Assembly (NCBI GenBank): GCA_937926195.1
Contig: CALEXZ010000113.1
Span: forward strand, 1 to 15,176
Source: an uncultured Actinomyces sp.
GTDB taxonomy: Bacteria; Actinomycetota; Actinomycetes; Actinomycetales; Actinomycetaceae
Direction of reading: 5' to 3'
Length of the DNA: 15,176 nt
Shown: one piece after another, positions 1 through 7,316 of the stretch
Layout of the letters: the number at the start of each line of letters is the position of its first letter
How positions within the stretch are numbered: the stretch's first letter is position 1
Made by a program: the position numbers and the translations under genes
The notes under the pieces: generated by a model
Database searches by the model: none
What the model was told of the DNA's origin: nothing
Seen by the model: the letters and a program-made list of their open reading frames with translations, nothing else

Positions 1-308
1 CCGAGTCCTTCGAGCGCATCCACCGCTCCAACCTCATCGGCATGGGGGTGGTGCCCCTCCAGTTCCCGTCGGGGCACAGCGCCGCCTCCCTGGGCCTGGA
101 CGGCACTGAGACCTTCTCCATCGAGGGCCTCACGGCGCTCAACGAGGGCGTCACGCCGTCGACGGTGCGGGTGACCGCCCTCAAGCCGGACGGCAGCCGG
201 GTCGTGTTCGACGCCGTCGTGCGCATCGACACCCCCGGTGAGGCCGACTACTTCCGCCACGGCGGCATCTTGCAGTACGTGCTGCGCCAGCTCGCCCGCG
301 GCCAGTGA
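1..308 (+). CDS. acnA: Aconitate hydratase, C-terminal end (5' truncated by window)
   Basis: The visible reading frame starts at base 3 and gives about 101 residues, beginning ESFERIHRSNLIGMGVVPLQ. This RIHRSNLIGMGV-PLQF block belongs to the swivelling C-terminal domain of aconitase A (citrate to isocitrate isomerisation, TCA cycle, cytoplasm). It is followed by the usual LGL.G.E.F.I.GL stretch and a YFRHGGILQYVLRQL ending. The iron-sulfur cysteines and most of the enzyme lie upstream of the window. The gene ends at TGA 306-308 and converges on the minus-strand membrane protein gene, with a strong hairpin in the 105-base gap. The family assignment is firm from sequence; the symbol acnA rather than acn is convention. 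Confidence 0.93.
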   Translation, partial: ESFERIHRSNLIGMGVVPLQFPSGHSAASLGLDGTETFSIEGLTALNEGVTPSTVRVTALKPDGSRVVFDAVVRIDTPGEADYFRHGGILQYVLRQLARGQ

Positions 309-372
309 GAGGTGGCGGCGGGCGCTGGGCCACCGGCTGAGCGCCCACTGCACGCCCCCGTGCGGTGCTGCA

Positions 373-407
373 CCGGGTGGCCCGGGAGGTGCTGCCGGGC
401 CACCCGG
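373..407. terminator. Bidirectional hairpin terminator between convergent genes
   Basis: A perfect 13-bp inverted repeat (CCGGGTGGCCCGG at 373-385, CCGGGCCACCCGG at 395-407) encloses a 9-base loop. It lies between the stop of aconitase and the stop of the minus-strand LRV/membrane protein gene (414). No T-run follows on either strand, as is common for actinobacterial hairpin terminators. Position and symmetry suit termination in both directions. Confidence 0.75.
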
Positions 408-413
408 AGGGCG

Positions 414-1991
414 TCATTTCCTGCCGGGGGCGTAGGCGGTGATCTGCCCGTCCTCACGGTCGAAGGCGATGATGAGCTCGGGGTTGACCAGCCACATGGG
501 CTGCTCGCCCGGCTCGGAGCCCGCGAAGGCCACGGGCTTGCCGTCGGCCACGGACCACATCCCTGCGAGCACCACCGACGCGCTCGTCTGGGCGGGGCTG
601 CCCTCGACCTGCATGAGCAGGGACGTGTCGGAGGACAGGCCGTACCAGGAGCTCTCCACCGCGTAGACGCACTCGCCGTCCTCCCGGGCGGGCACGAGCG
701 TGTGCTCGCCGATGGTGAGTGTGAGGGAGCAGTGGTCCTTCGCATCCGGGTCGTGCTGGGATGTCACGGCCGCCCAGGACAGGTCCCCGTCGACGACGAA
801 GGCACGTACCTGTGCGCCGGTGGGACGGGGAGCCTCGAACCGGCGCGCCCACATCTTGTCGTCGGAGTTGGGCCAGGCGCCCTCGAAGGCATCGACCTGC
901 TCGCCCGAGGGGGACAGGACCCGGTACTCCTCATCGACGTAGTTGACGATGAGCCATCCGTCCGCCAGGGGGATGACGTGCTCCTCGTCGTTGACGTTGA
1001 GGTCGATCAGGGCGCCGTCCTCAAGCCGGACGGCGGTGTCCCGGGCGGCGAGGGTGACCAGTGAGCCGTCGTGCACCGCCCAGAGGTAGTAGGCGGCTTC
1101 ACCATCGTTGACGCCTGCGATGTCCTGCTCCCACAGAGGGGTGGTGGGGTCGGAGGCGGACCAGCCGGTGCAGTGGTCGTGCCTGTCGCAAGCCACGGCG
1201 TAGGAGCCGAGGAGGATCGGGAACAGGTCCTCGTCCCAGCCGGCCTCGGTGGGGGTGCCGTCGGAGGCCTTGAGCAGCTGGTTACCGCCGATCCAGAGCC
1301 AGTCTCCCCAGTAGCCGACGTATCCGTCGTCCTGGTCGACCTTCGTCTCCCACTGCTGCTCGGGCTCGGAGCCCGAGATGTCGTAGGCGGTCACACGGGT
1401 GAGGTCGAAGCTGCTGTTGAGCGTGCCGACGACCACCTGGTCCCCGTTGACGGTGACCAACGCGTCCTCGCCGACGTCGAGCTTCCAGGTCTTGTGGCTG
1501 CCCTCGGCCCAGCTGGTTGAGACCTCCTGGACGGTGGAGGCCGCTGGGGACACGGTGCTGCCCCGGCCGAGTAGCGCGCGGATGCCGAGGCCCGCGCCGA
1601 CCAGGACCAGGACCACGACGACGGCGGCGCCGACGAGCAGCGGGGCGCGCCTGCGCCGACGGGTCGGTGCCGGGGCGAGCGGCGCTCCGGCCGCAGGAGC
1701 CGGACCGGGGCTGGCAGCCGCCACCGGGTCGGCGGCGGCTGCGGCGGCGGGCTGAGCGGGGGCACGGTTGACAAGAGCGGCCTGGACCGCCGGGTCCTCG
1801 GAGGTGCGCAGCCACTCCAGCAGCGCAGGGTAGGTGCCCGGGTTGGCGGCCAGGACGGCGTGCAGGTCCGGGCGCTCGGCAGCGATCCGCTGCAGGTCGG
1901 CGGGCGGTGTGCCGGGGTCGAGCGCAGTCAGGAGGTCGGGGTCCGGGGCGGCCTGGGGGTCGGAGGAGGGAGGCAGTGGGGGAGTGCTCAT
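414..1991 (-). CDS. LRV-domain, single-pass membrane protein with outside beta-propeller-like domain (paralogue 1)
   Basis: 525 residues. Residues 18-76 form a leucine-rich-repeat-variant-like helical domain (RIAAERPDLHAVLAANP, then YPALLEWL and DPAVQAAL). An Ala/Pro linker follows, then an RRRRR stop-transfer cluster (111-115) and one transmembrane helix (about 116-142). The positive-inside rule puts the LRV domain in the cytoplasm and the remaining ~380 residues outside. That part has propeller-like strands (VTAYDISGSEP, WLWIGGNQLLKASDG, LWEQDI) and two cysteine pairs, C268/C274 and C421/C441, shared with both paralogues and likely disulfides. The ATG at 1991 has no Shine-Dalgarno, but a TAGCAT -10 element ends 6 nt upstream, so the mRNA is probably leaderless. 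Function unknown; a surface sensor or adaptor is inference. Confidence 0.85.
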   Translation of the reverse strand: MSTPPLPPSSDPQAAPDPDLLTALDPGTPPADLQRIAAERPDLHAVLAANPGTYPALLEWLRTSEDPAVQAALVNRAPAQPAAAAAADPVAAASPGPAPAAGAPLAPAPTRRRRRAPLLVGAAVVVVLVLVGAGLGIRALLGRGSTVSPAASTVQEVSTSWAEGSHKTWKLDVGEDALVTVNGDQVVVGTLNSSFDLTRVTAYDISGSEPEQQWETKVDQDDGYVGYWGDWLWIGGNQLLKASDGTPTEAGWDEDLFPILLGSYAVACDRHDHCTGWSASDPTTPLWEQDIAGVNDGEAAYYLWAVHDGSLVTLAARDTAVRLEDGALIDLNVNDEEHVIPLADGWLIVNYVDEEYRVLSPSGEQVDAFEGAWPNSDDKMWARRFEAPRPTGAQVRAFVVDGDLSWAAVTSQHDPDAKDHCSLTLTIGEHTLVPAREDGECVYAVESSWYGLSSDTSLLMQVEGSPAQTSASVVLAGMWSVADGKPVAFAGSEPGEQPMWLVNPELIIAFDREDGQITAYAPGRK

Positions 1992-2010
1992 GGGCCGATG
2001 CTAGGAAGTT
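1992..2010 (-). promoter_or_regulatory. Leaderless promoter of paralogue 1
   Basis: On the minus strand the element AACTTCCTAGCATCGG precedes the ATG. TAGCAT (1998-2003) fits the TANNNT -10 of actinobacterial sigma factors and is separated from the ATG by exactly 6 bases, which places the transcription start at the start codon. The same block, with AACTT, CTA and CATCGG in register, is present before paralogue 3 (6729-6747). That conservation outside the coding region supports a regulatory role. No clear -35 is visible. Confidence 0.6.
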
Positions 2011-2102
2011 GCGCGCGGAGACGTCGAGACCTGGCTGGAATGCCCTCGGCCCGCGCCGTGTTGGCCCCTGTGACCGGCGACCACCGTTGCCCCAGACAAC
2101 TC

Positions 2103-2107
2103 AGGAG
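2103..2107 (+). promoter_or_regulatory. Ribosome binding site fixing the GTG start of the oxidoreductase
   Basis: AGGAG lies 6 bases before GTG 2114. The open frame extends upstream to about 1907, but that part overlaps the divergent gene and its promoter. This site and the family N-terminus (DVDLLVVGGG close to the start) choose 2114. Confidence 0.8.
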
Positions 2108-2113
2108 AAGACT

Positions 2114-3535
2114 GTGCCCACCGTGCCCCAGTATGCTGTCCAGGACGTTGACCTGCTTGTCGTCGGAGGAGGTAAGGCCGGCAAGTCCCTGGCGATGCTG
2201 CGCGCCAAGGCCGGTGACTCGGTCGTCATGGTGGAACGGGACAAGGTGGGCGGCACCTGCATCAACGTCGCCTGCATCCCCACCAAGACCCTCATCTCCG
2301 CCGCCCGTGTCCTGCACGAGGTGCAGGGATCGCACGCCTACGGCGTGACCCTGCCCGAGCAGGGCGGCGGCGCCGACGCCCTGGCCCGCGCCCGTATCGA
2401 CCTGGCCTCCTTCCGTGCCCGCAAGGAGGCGGTCGTCTCCGGCATGGTGGCCGCCCACGAGACCATGTTCCCCGCCTCCGGCATGGACTTCGTCAAGGGC
2501 ACCGCCCGCTTCGTGGGGGAGCGCACCGTCGAGATCGCCCTCAACGACGGCGGCCTGCGGCGCGTGCGCGGCGCCAAGGTCCTCATCAACACCGGCACCA
2601 CGCCGTCGGTCCCCCCGATCGAGGGTCTGAGCGACGTGCGCTACTGGACCAGCGAGGACCTGCTCACCCTGCCCGAGCTGCCCACCAGCCTCATCGTCCT
2701 GGGCGGCGGCGTCATCGGCGTCGAGATGGCCTCCCTCATGGGCCTGCTCGGTGTCCCGGTCACCATCGTCCACGCCGGGCAGCACATCCTGGACCGCGAG
2801 GACGAGGACGTGGCCGCCGAGGTGGCCTCTGGCCTGGAGGCCCTGGGCGTCACGGTCCTGACCGGCGCCCGCGCCGCGAAGGTCGCCGCCGGACCCGACG
2901 GGGGCGTCGTCGTCACCACCGCTGACGGGCGCGAGGTGGGCGGCTCCCACCTGCTCGTCGCCCTGGGGCGCACCCCCGTCACCGCCGGCCTCGGCCTGGA
3001 GGCCGCGGGCGTGGAGCTGACCGAGCGCGGCTTCGTGCGCGTCGACGAGCACCTGCGCACCACCGCCGAGAACGTCTACGCCGCAGGCGACGTGGCCGGC
3101 ACGCCCCAGTTCACGCACGCCTCCTGGAACGACTTCCGTGTCCTGCGCGACCTCTTCGCCGGCAAGGAGGCCACGACGGCGGGGCGCCTCATCCCGTGGG
3201 CCGTCTTCACCACGCCCGAGCTCGGCCACGTGGGCCTGACCGAGGCCGAGGCCCGCGAGGCGGGATACGAGGTGCGTGTCGCCACAACCCCGACGGCGGC
3301 CGTCCCGCGTGCCAAGACCCTGGGGCGCACCGAGGGCTTCTACAAGGTCGTCATCGACGCCCGCACCGACCTCATCCTGGGTGCCGCCGTCATCGGTGAG
3401 GGAGCCAGCGAGGTCATCACGAGCGTGCAGATGGCGATGCTCGGGCACCTGAGCTGGCGCCAGCTGCGCGACGCCGTCATCACCCACCCGACGATGGCCG
3501 AGGGCCTGAACATCGTCCTCGACACCCTCGGCTGA
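2114..3535 (+). CDS. FAD-dependent pyridine nucleotide-disulfide oxidoreductase, class I (RclA/mercuric reductase-like)
   Basis: 473 residues from the GTG start. In order: FAD-binding GGGKAGKS (18-25), redox-active disulfide C49-x4-C54 in GGTCINVACIPTK, NAD(P)-binding GGGVIGVEMA (198-207), FAD motif AGDVAG (324-329) and the dimerisation domain ending in HPTMAE (458-463), whose His-Glu pair acts as the catalytic base of the partner subunit. This is the full length and order of class I flavin disulfide reductases (lipoamide, glutathione, mycothione and mercuric reductases). GGTCIN.xCIPTKTL resembles RclA/YkgC-type enzymes more than lipoamide dehydrogenase, and no 2-oxo acid dehydrogenase gene is nearby. 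There is no N-terminal HMA domain as in many MerA. The likely role is cytoplasmic redox or oxidant/metal defence; the substrate cannot be read. The gene stands alone and is divergent from paralogue 1. Confidence 0.9.
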   Translation: MPTVPQYAVQDVDLLVVGGGKAGKSLAMLRAKAGDSVVMVERDKVGGTCINVACIPTKTLISAARVLHEVQGSHAYGVTLPEQGGGADALARARIDLASFRARKEAVVSGMVAAHETMFPASGMDFVKGTARFVGERTVEIALNDGGLRRVRGAKVLINTGTTPSVPPIEGLSDVRYWTSEDLLTLPELPTSLIVLGGGVIGVEMASLMGLLGVPVTIVHAGQHILDREDEDVAAEVASGLEALGVTVLTGARAAKVAAGPDGGVVVTTADGREVGGSHLLVALGRTPVTAGLGLEAAGVELTERGFVRVDEHLRTTAENVYAAGDVAGTPQFTHASWNDFRVLRDLFAGKEATTAGRLIPWAVFTTPELGHVGLTEAEAREAGYEVRVATTPTAAVPRAKTLGRTEGFYKVVIDARTDLILGAAVIGEGASEVITSVQMAMLGHLSWRQLRDAVITHPTMAEGLNIVLDTLG

Positions 3536-3545
3536 GGGGACGGCT

Positions 3546-3584
3546 CCGGCTGGTCTGGCAGACGGCGTCCGCCAGACCAGCCGG
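3546..3584. terminator. Strong hairpin terminator after the oxidoreductase
   Basis: A perfect 14-bp inverted repeat (CCGGCTGGTCTGGC at 3546-3559, GCCAGACCAGCCGG at 3571-3584) flanks an 11-base loop. It begins 10 bases after the TGA and lies 56 bases before the convergent stop of paralogue 2, so it can serve both genes. No T-tract follows. Confidence 0.85.
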
Positions 3585-3640
3585 GACACGACCGCAGGAC
3601 GGGGCCGGCTGCGGCCGGGGTAGCGGGCCGCCCGGCGCCG

Positions 3641-5299
3641 TCACCCCTTGCCGGGGGCGTAGGCGGTGAGCCCGCCCTCGGTGTCATCGAGGGCGATGAC
3701 AAGCTCGGGGCTGACCAGCCACATGGGCTGCTCACCCGGGGTGGAGCCCTCGAAGGACACGGGCTTGCCGTCGGCCACGGACCACATCCCGACGAGCTGG
3801 ACGGACGAGCCGAACTGGGTGGTGGGGTTGCCGACGACGTACATGAGCACGGCCTTGTCGGAGGACAGGCTGTACCAGCCCTCCTCGTACTCGTCGACGC
3901 ACGCGCCGTCGGCCTGGGCGGGGACGACGCTGTGCTCGCCGACGGTGAGGGTCGTCGCGCAGCCGGACGTGCCGCCGGGCTCCTGCGCGACCGTCACCGG
4001 CGCCCAGGACACGTCGTTGTCGGCGACGAGCATGCGCAGCTGTGCAGCCGTCATCAGGGGGCTCTCGAACAGGGGGACATGACGCTGCTCGCTTGAGGGC
4101 TGCTGGCCCTCAAAGGAGTCGGTCTGCTTACCCGAGGTGGTGAGGACCGTGTACCTGTTGTCGACGAGGTCGTAGATCCTCCAGCCGTCCTTGAGCGGCA
4201 GGACGTTCTGCCGGTCCTCGTCGATGTCGAAGTCGATGAGGCTGCCGTCCCCGAGCCTCACCGCCGTCTCGGGCGAGGCAAGGAAGACCGGCGCGCCGTC
4301 GTGCGCGGTGATGAGGTTGACGTACGAGGTGTGGCGGAGCCACTCGTAGGAGTCGTCGATCTCCTGCTCCCACAGGGGCTTGGTGGGGTCGGAGGCTGAC
4401 CATCCGGCGCAGCGGTCGTTCTTGTCGCAGGTCAGGGCGAAGGTGTCGACGAGGTACGGGGTCATGCTGGCGTCCCAGCCCGCTGTGGTGAGGGTGCCGT
4501 CGGAGGCCCGGAGCAGCTGGTTGCCGCCGATCATGATCCACTCGCCCCAGTAGGCGAGCTGGCCGAAGGCCTGATCGACCGCCGTCTCCCACTGCTTCTT
4601 GGGCTCGGTGCCGGAGACGTCGTAGGCGGTCACGCGCGTGAGGGTGTAGCTGCTGCTGCGGTCACCGACGAGCACCTGGGAGCCGTGGGCCGCGATCTCG
4701 GCGTTCTTGTCGACGTCGAGGGTCCACACCTGGTGGCTGCCCTCGGCCCAGGGCGTGGTCTCCTCCGCGGCGGTGGGCTCCTGCGTGGCGGTGGGAACGT
4801 CTGCGACGGTGGGGGCCGGAGGCGACGAGGTGCTGTCCTGGCCCAGCAGCGCGTGCAGGCCGAAGCCAGCGCCGACCACGGCCAGGACCACGACGACGGC
4901 GAGGCCGACGCGCAGCGGGGTGCGCCTGCGTGCTGCCGGGGCGGGCGACGTCGCGGCAGGGGCAGCACCCTCGGCGGAAGCAGCGCCCTGCGGGTCCTCG
5001 GCAGCAGCGGCCTGTCGGTTATCAGCAGGTGGGGTGCGTACGCCTGGTTCCTCAGACGCGGGTGCGCTGCCAGCGTGAAGAGCGTCGCGTTGGGCGAGTG
5101 CGGCCTGGACGGCCGGGTCCTGGAGACCGCGCAGCCACTCCAGCAGCTCGGGATAGATACCCGGGTTGCTGGCGAGGGCGGCGTGCAGGTCCGGGCGCTC
5201 GACCGCGATCCGCTTCTGCTCCAGGGGCGCCGTGGCGGCCGAGAGCGCGGCCAGTAGGTCGGGGTCAGGAGTGGTGGGCGTGTCTGGAGGAGTGCTCAT
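3641..5299 (-). CDS. LRV-domain, single-pass membrane protein with outside beta-propeller-like domain (paralogue 2)
   Basis: 552 residues from the ATG at 5299. The frame stays open for another 143 residues upstream, but that stretch is an out-of-frame reading of the neighbouring paralogue. The start MSTPPDTP matches MSTPPLPP of paralogue 1. Layout: LRV-like domain at about 14-70 (RIAVERPDLHAALASNP, YPELLEWL, DPAVQAAL), a long Ala/Pro/Glu linker, an ARRR cluster, and a transmembrane helix at about 128-152. The outside domain carries the same cysteine pairs (CDKNDRC; GCATTLTVGEH...GACVD) and the C-terminal MWLVSPELVIALDD...AYAPG. Unlike copies 1 and 3 there is no TANNNT element abutting the ATG; an AAGGA lies 11 bases upstream. 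Co-transcription with paralogue 3, which ends 133 bases upstream, is likely. Function unknown. Confidence 0.83.
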   Translation of the reverse strand: MSTPPDTPTTPDPDLLAALSAATAPLEQKRIAVERPDLHAALASNPGIYPELLEWLRGLQDPAVQAALAQRDALHAGSAPASEEPGVRTPPADNRQAAAAEDPQGAASAEGAAPAATSPAPAARRRTPLRVGLAVVVVLAVVGAGFGLHALLGQDSTSSPPAPTVADVPTATQEPTAAEETTPWAEGSHQVWTLDVDKNAEIAAHGSQVLVGDRSSSYTLTRVTAYDVSGTEPKKQWETAVDQAFGQLAYWGEWIMIGGNQLLRASDGTLTTAGWDASMTPYLVDTFALTCDKNDRCAGWSASDPTKPLWEQEIDDSYEWLRHTSYVNLITAHDGAPVFLASPETAVRLGDGSLIDFDIDEDRQNVLPLKDGWRIYDLVDNRYTVLTTSGKQTDSFEGQQPSSEQRHVPLFESPLMTAAQLRMLVADNDVSWAPVTVAQEPGGTSGCATTLTVGEHSVVPAQADGACVDEYEEGWYSLSSDKAVLMYVVGNPTTQFGSSVQLVGMWSVADGKPVSFEGSTPGEQPMWLVSPELVIALDDTEGGLTAYAPGKG

Positions 5300-5432
5300 G
5301 GGTCTGAAGGTCCTTGTCAGTCGGGCCGAGGTTGTGGGCCGGTCGGCGTCGTGGTGGGTGTGCAGGACGTGCGTGCCGCAGGGCTCCGGGGTGGCCGGCC
5401 GCGGGTCCCGGTACGGTCGGCCGCCCGGGCAC

Positions 5433-6728
5433 TCACCCCGTGCCGGGGGCGTAGGCGGTGACCTGCTCGTGCTCCACGTCGAGGGCGAGGACGAGCTCGG
5501 GGCTGACCAGCCACATCTGCTGTCTGTCCGGGCTGGAGCCCGCGAAGGACAGGAACTGGCCGTCGGCCACGGACCACATCCCGATGAGCCGGACGGATGA
5601 GCCGGTCTGGGCGGGGCTGCCGATGACGTACATGAGCAGGGAGCCGTCGGAGGACAGGTCGTACCAGGTGCTGCCCTCCCTGTAGACGCACTCGCCGTTC
5701 GGCCAGGCGGGAACGAGCGTGTGCTCACCGATGCTCAGGGTGAGGTCACAGCGGCTCGCCGTGCTCGAGTCGTACCTGGACGTCACTTTCGCCCAGGAGT
5801 GGTCGCCGTCGACGAGGAGGGCTCGCATCTGCTCGGCCGTGGGACGGGGGGAGCTGAACAGGTTGACGTGCGTCTCCTCGGGGGACTCAGGCCAGGTGCC
5901 GGTGAAGGAGTCGACCTGCTCGCCCGAGGGTGACAGGACCCCGAATCCCTCGCCGACGTAGTGGACGACAAGCCAGCCGTCCGCCAGAGGCAGGACGTAA
6001 TCCGTGCTGCTGATCTCAAGGTCGATGAGGGTGCCGTCCTCCAGACGGACGACAGTGTCCTGAGCGATGAGAGTGACCAGCGTGTCATCGTGCACGGCCC
6101 AGTTGTAGTAGGCGGTCCCCATGCCAAAGGAGGCGCCCTCGATGTAGCGCACCCACAGGGGAGTGGTGGGGTCGGAGGCGGACCAGCCGGCGCAGCGGTC
6201 GTCCTTGTCGCAGGTGAGGGCGTAAGCACCGATGAAGACGGGGGTCGTGTCCTCGTCCCAGCCGGCTGTGGCGGTGGTGCCGTCGGAGGCCTTGAGCAGC
6301 TGGTTTCCGCCGATCGTGATCCACTCGCCCCAGTAGGCGAGCTGACCGTAGTCCTGGTCGACCTTCGTCTCCCACTGCTTCTTGGGCTCGGTGCCGGAGA
6401 CGTCGTAGGCGGTCACCTGCACCAGCGCATAGCTGCTGTCGCTCGTGCCGACGACCATCTGGTCCCCGTTGACGACGATGTCGGCGTTGTCACCGACATC
6501 GAGGGTCCACGACTGGTGGCTGCCCTCTGCCCAGGCTGAGGGGACGTCCTCGATGGTCGAGGCCGCGGGGGACGAGAAGTCTCCCCGACCCCGCAGCACT
6601 CGCAGGCCGAGGCCCGCGCCCACCACGGCCAGGATCACCACGACGGCGACGCCGACGAGCAGCGGGGCGCGCCAGCGCCTACGCGTCGCGGGGACGGCCG
6701 AGGAGGGGCAGACATCGGGAGTGTCCAT
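5433..6728 (-). CDS. Single-pass membrane protein with outside beta-propeller-like domain, lacking the LRV domain (paralogue 3)
   Basis: 431 residues. The start MDTPD corresponds to MSTPP of the other copies, but only about 20 residues later comes the RRRWR cluster and transmembrane helix (about 21-45). The LRV domain and linker (roughly 95 residues in copy 1) are therefore missing. The outside domain is complete: WAEGSHQSWTLDV, VTAYDVSGTEPKKQW, WITIGGNQLLKASDG, the CDKDDRC and RCDLTLSIGEH...GECVY cysteine pairs, and the AYAPGTG end. Since both the promoter block and the first codons match copy 1, this looks like an internal deletion of the cytoplasmic domain, not a wrong start call. It is probably the first gene of a two-gene unit with paralogue 2. 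Function unknown; a decoy or partner lacking intracellular contacts is speculation. Confidence 0.83.
   Translation of the reverse strand: MDTPDVCPSSAVPATRRRWRAPLLVGVAVVVILAVVGAGLGLRVLRGRGDFSSPAASTIEDVPSAWAEGSHQSWTLDVGDNADIVVNGDQMVVGTSDSSYALVQVTAYDVSGTEPKKQWETKVDQDYGQLAYWGEWITIGGNQLLKASDGTTATAGWDEDTTPVFIGAYALTCDKDDRCAGWSASDPTTPLWVRYIEGASFGMGTAYYNWAVHDDTLVTLIAQDTVVRLEDGTLIDLEISSTDYVLPLADGWLVVHYVGEGFGVLSPSGEQVDSFTGTWPESPEETHVNLFSSPRPTAEQMRALLVDGDHSWAKVTSRYDSSTASRCDLTLSIGEHTLVPAWPNGECVYREGSTWYDLSSDGSLLMYVIGSPAQTGSSVRLIGMWSVADGQFLSFAGSSPDRQQMWLVSPELVLALDVEHEQVTAYAPGTG
6366..6416 (-). repeat. 51-bp stretch identical between paralogues 3 and 2 (other copy 4583-4633)
   Basis: Bases 6366-6416 are identical to 4583-4633, covering the codons for the VTAYDVSGTEPKKQWET segment. 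Identity over 51 bases includes third codon positions, while the flanks diverge at once. The corresponding stretch of paralogue 1 differs at several positions. This indicates recent duplication or gene conversion between the adjacent copies. Confidence 0.8.
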
Positions 6729-6747
6729 TCACCGATGGTAGAAAGTT
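6729..6747 (-). promoter_or_regulatory. Leaderless promoter of paralogue 3
   Basis: On the minus strand AACTTTCTACCATCGG precedes the ATG. TACCAT (6735-6740) is a TANNNT -10 whose end is 6 bases from the ATG, exactly as before paralogue 1. No Shine-Dalgarno is present. Conservation of spacing and flanks in two copies supports a leaderless promoter. Confidence 0.6.
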
Positions 6748-6814
6748 CTCCGAACCCGCGTGGTGCTTTCTGGGTACGGAGCGCTTCCTCCGACGCGGGC
6801 GAGGCGGTGGCAGG

Positions 6815-7282
6815 ATGTGCGCCGTGCTGCACGTCGTCTTCTTCGAGCCCCGAATCCCTGGCAACTCCGGGGCCGCGATCCGCCTGTCCGCCAACACCGG
6901 CACGATGCTGCACCTGGTGGACCCGCTCTTCGAGATGGATGACGCCAGGCTGCGGCGGGCGGGCCTGGACTACCACGACCTGGCCCTGACCCGCGTGCAC
7001 GCCACCTGGGAGGAGTGCCTCGAGCAGCTTCCCGGCAGGATCTTCGCCTTCACGGCCCACACGGACACGCTCTACACCGAGGTCGCCTGGTTAGACGACG
7101 ACGCCCTCCTGTTCGGCCCCGAGCCCACGGGACTGCCGCAGGAGGTCCTGGCGCACCCGCGTGTGAGCGGGCTCGTGCGCATCCCCATGGTCGCGGGCAA
7201 CCGCTCCCTCAACCTCGCTAACTCCGCCGCCGTCGGCCTCTACCACGCCTGGCACAGCCTCGGTTTCCCCGGCGGGCACTGA
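6815..7282 (+). CDS. trmL: tRNA (cytidine(34)-2'-O)-methyltransferase, TrmL-type SPOUT enzyme
   Basis: 155 residues, the usual length of TrmL, which 2'-O-methylates the wobble nucleotide of leucine tRNAs with SAM in the cytoplasm. Visible are the N-terminal VVFFEPRIPGNSGAAIRL, then LRRAGLDYHD, SPOUT motif 2 LLFGPEPTGLP (98-108) and motif 3 VRIPMVAGNRSLNLANSAAV (121-140), which build the trefoil-knot SAM site. ATG 6815 has GAGG 10 bases upstream. GTG 6824 (product starting MLHVVFFEP, as in E. coli MLNIVLYEP) with CAGGA 8 bases upstream is an equally good start. The gene is divergent from paralogue 3 (86-base gap) and convergent with the PEBP gene. Confidence 0.93.
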   Translation: MCAVLHVVFFEPRIPGNSGAAIRLSANTGTMLHLVDPLFEMDDARLRRAGLDYHDLALTRVHATWEECLEQLPGRIFAFTAHTDTLYTEVAWLDDDALLFGPEPTGLPQEVLAHPRVSGLVRIPMVAGNRSLNLANSAAVGLYHAWHSLGFPGGH

Positions 7283-7298
7283 GGTTTCCCCGGCGGGC
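7262..7298 (+). repeat. Short tandem duplication at the trmL stop
   Basis: GGTTTCCCCGGCGGGC occurs at 7262-7277, inside the last codons, and again at 7283-7298, just after the stop, with a 21-base period. It looks like a small slippage duplication of the 3' end. No role is evident. Confidence 0.7.
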
Positions 7299-7316
7299 GC
7301 CAAGCGGGGCAGGTGG

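Noticed and set aside
1988..3589. 533-codon minus-strand open frame opposite the oxidoreductase
   Set aside because: It mirrors the codon pattern of the real gene in very GC-rich DNA, has a Gly/Ala/Asp/Val/His-rich low-complexity translation and no family motif. The plus-strand gene is unambiguous.
5380..5432. GC-rich inverted segments (GGCCGGCC, CGGCCG) between paralogues 2 and 3 as a terminator
   Set aside because: The pairing is short and ambiguous, so no defined hairpin can be claimed, and read-through from paralogue 3 to 2 seems likely.
5300..5728. 143-residue N-terminal extension of paralogue 2
   Set aside because: The translation is an out-of-frame reading of the end of paralogue 3 (Pro/Ser/Thr-rich), whereas ATG 5299 gives the MSTPP start and LRV domain shared with paralogue 1.
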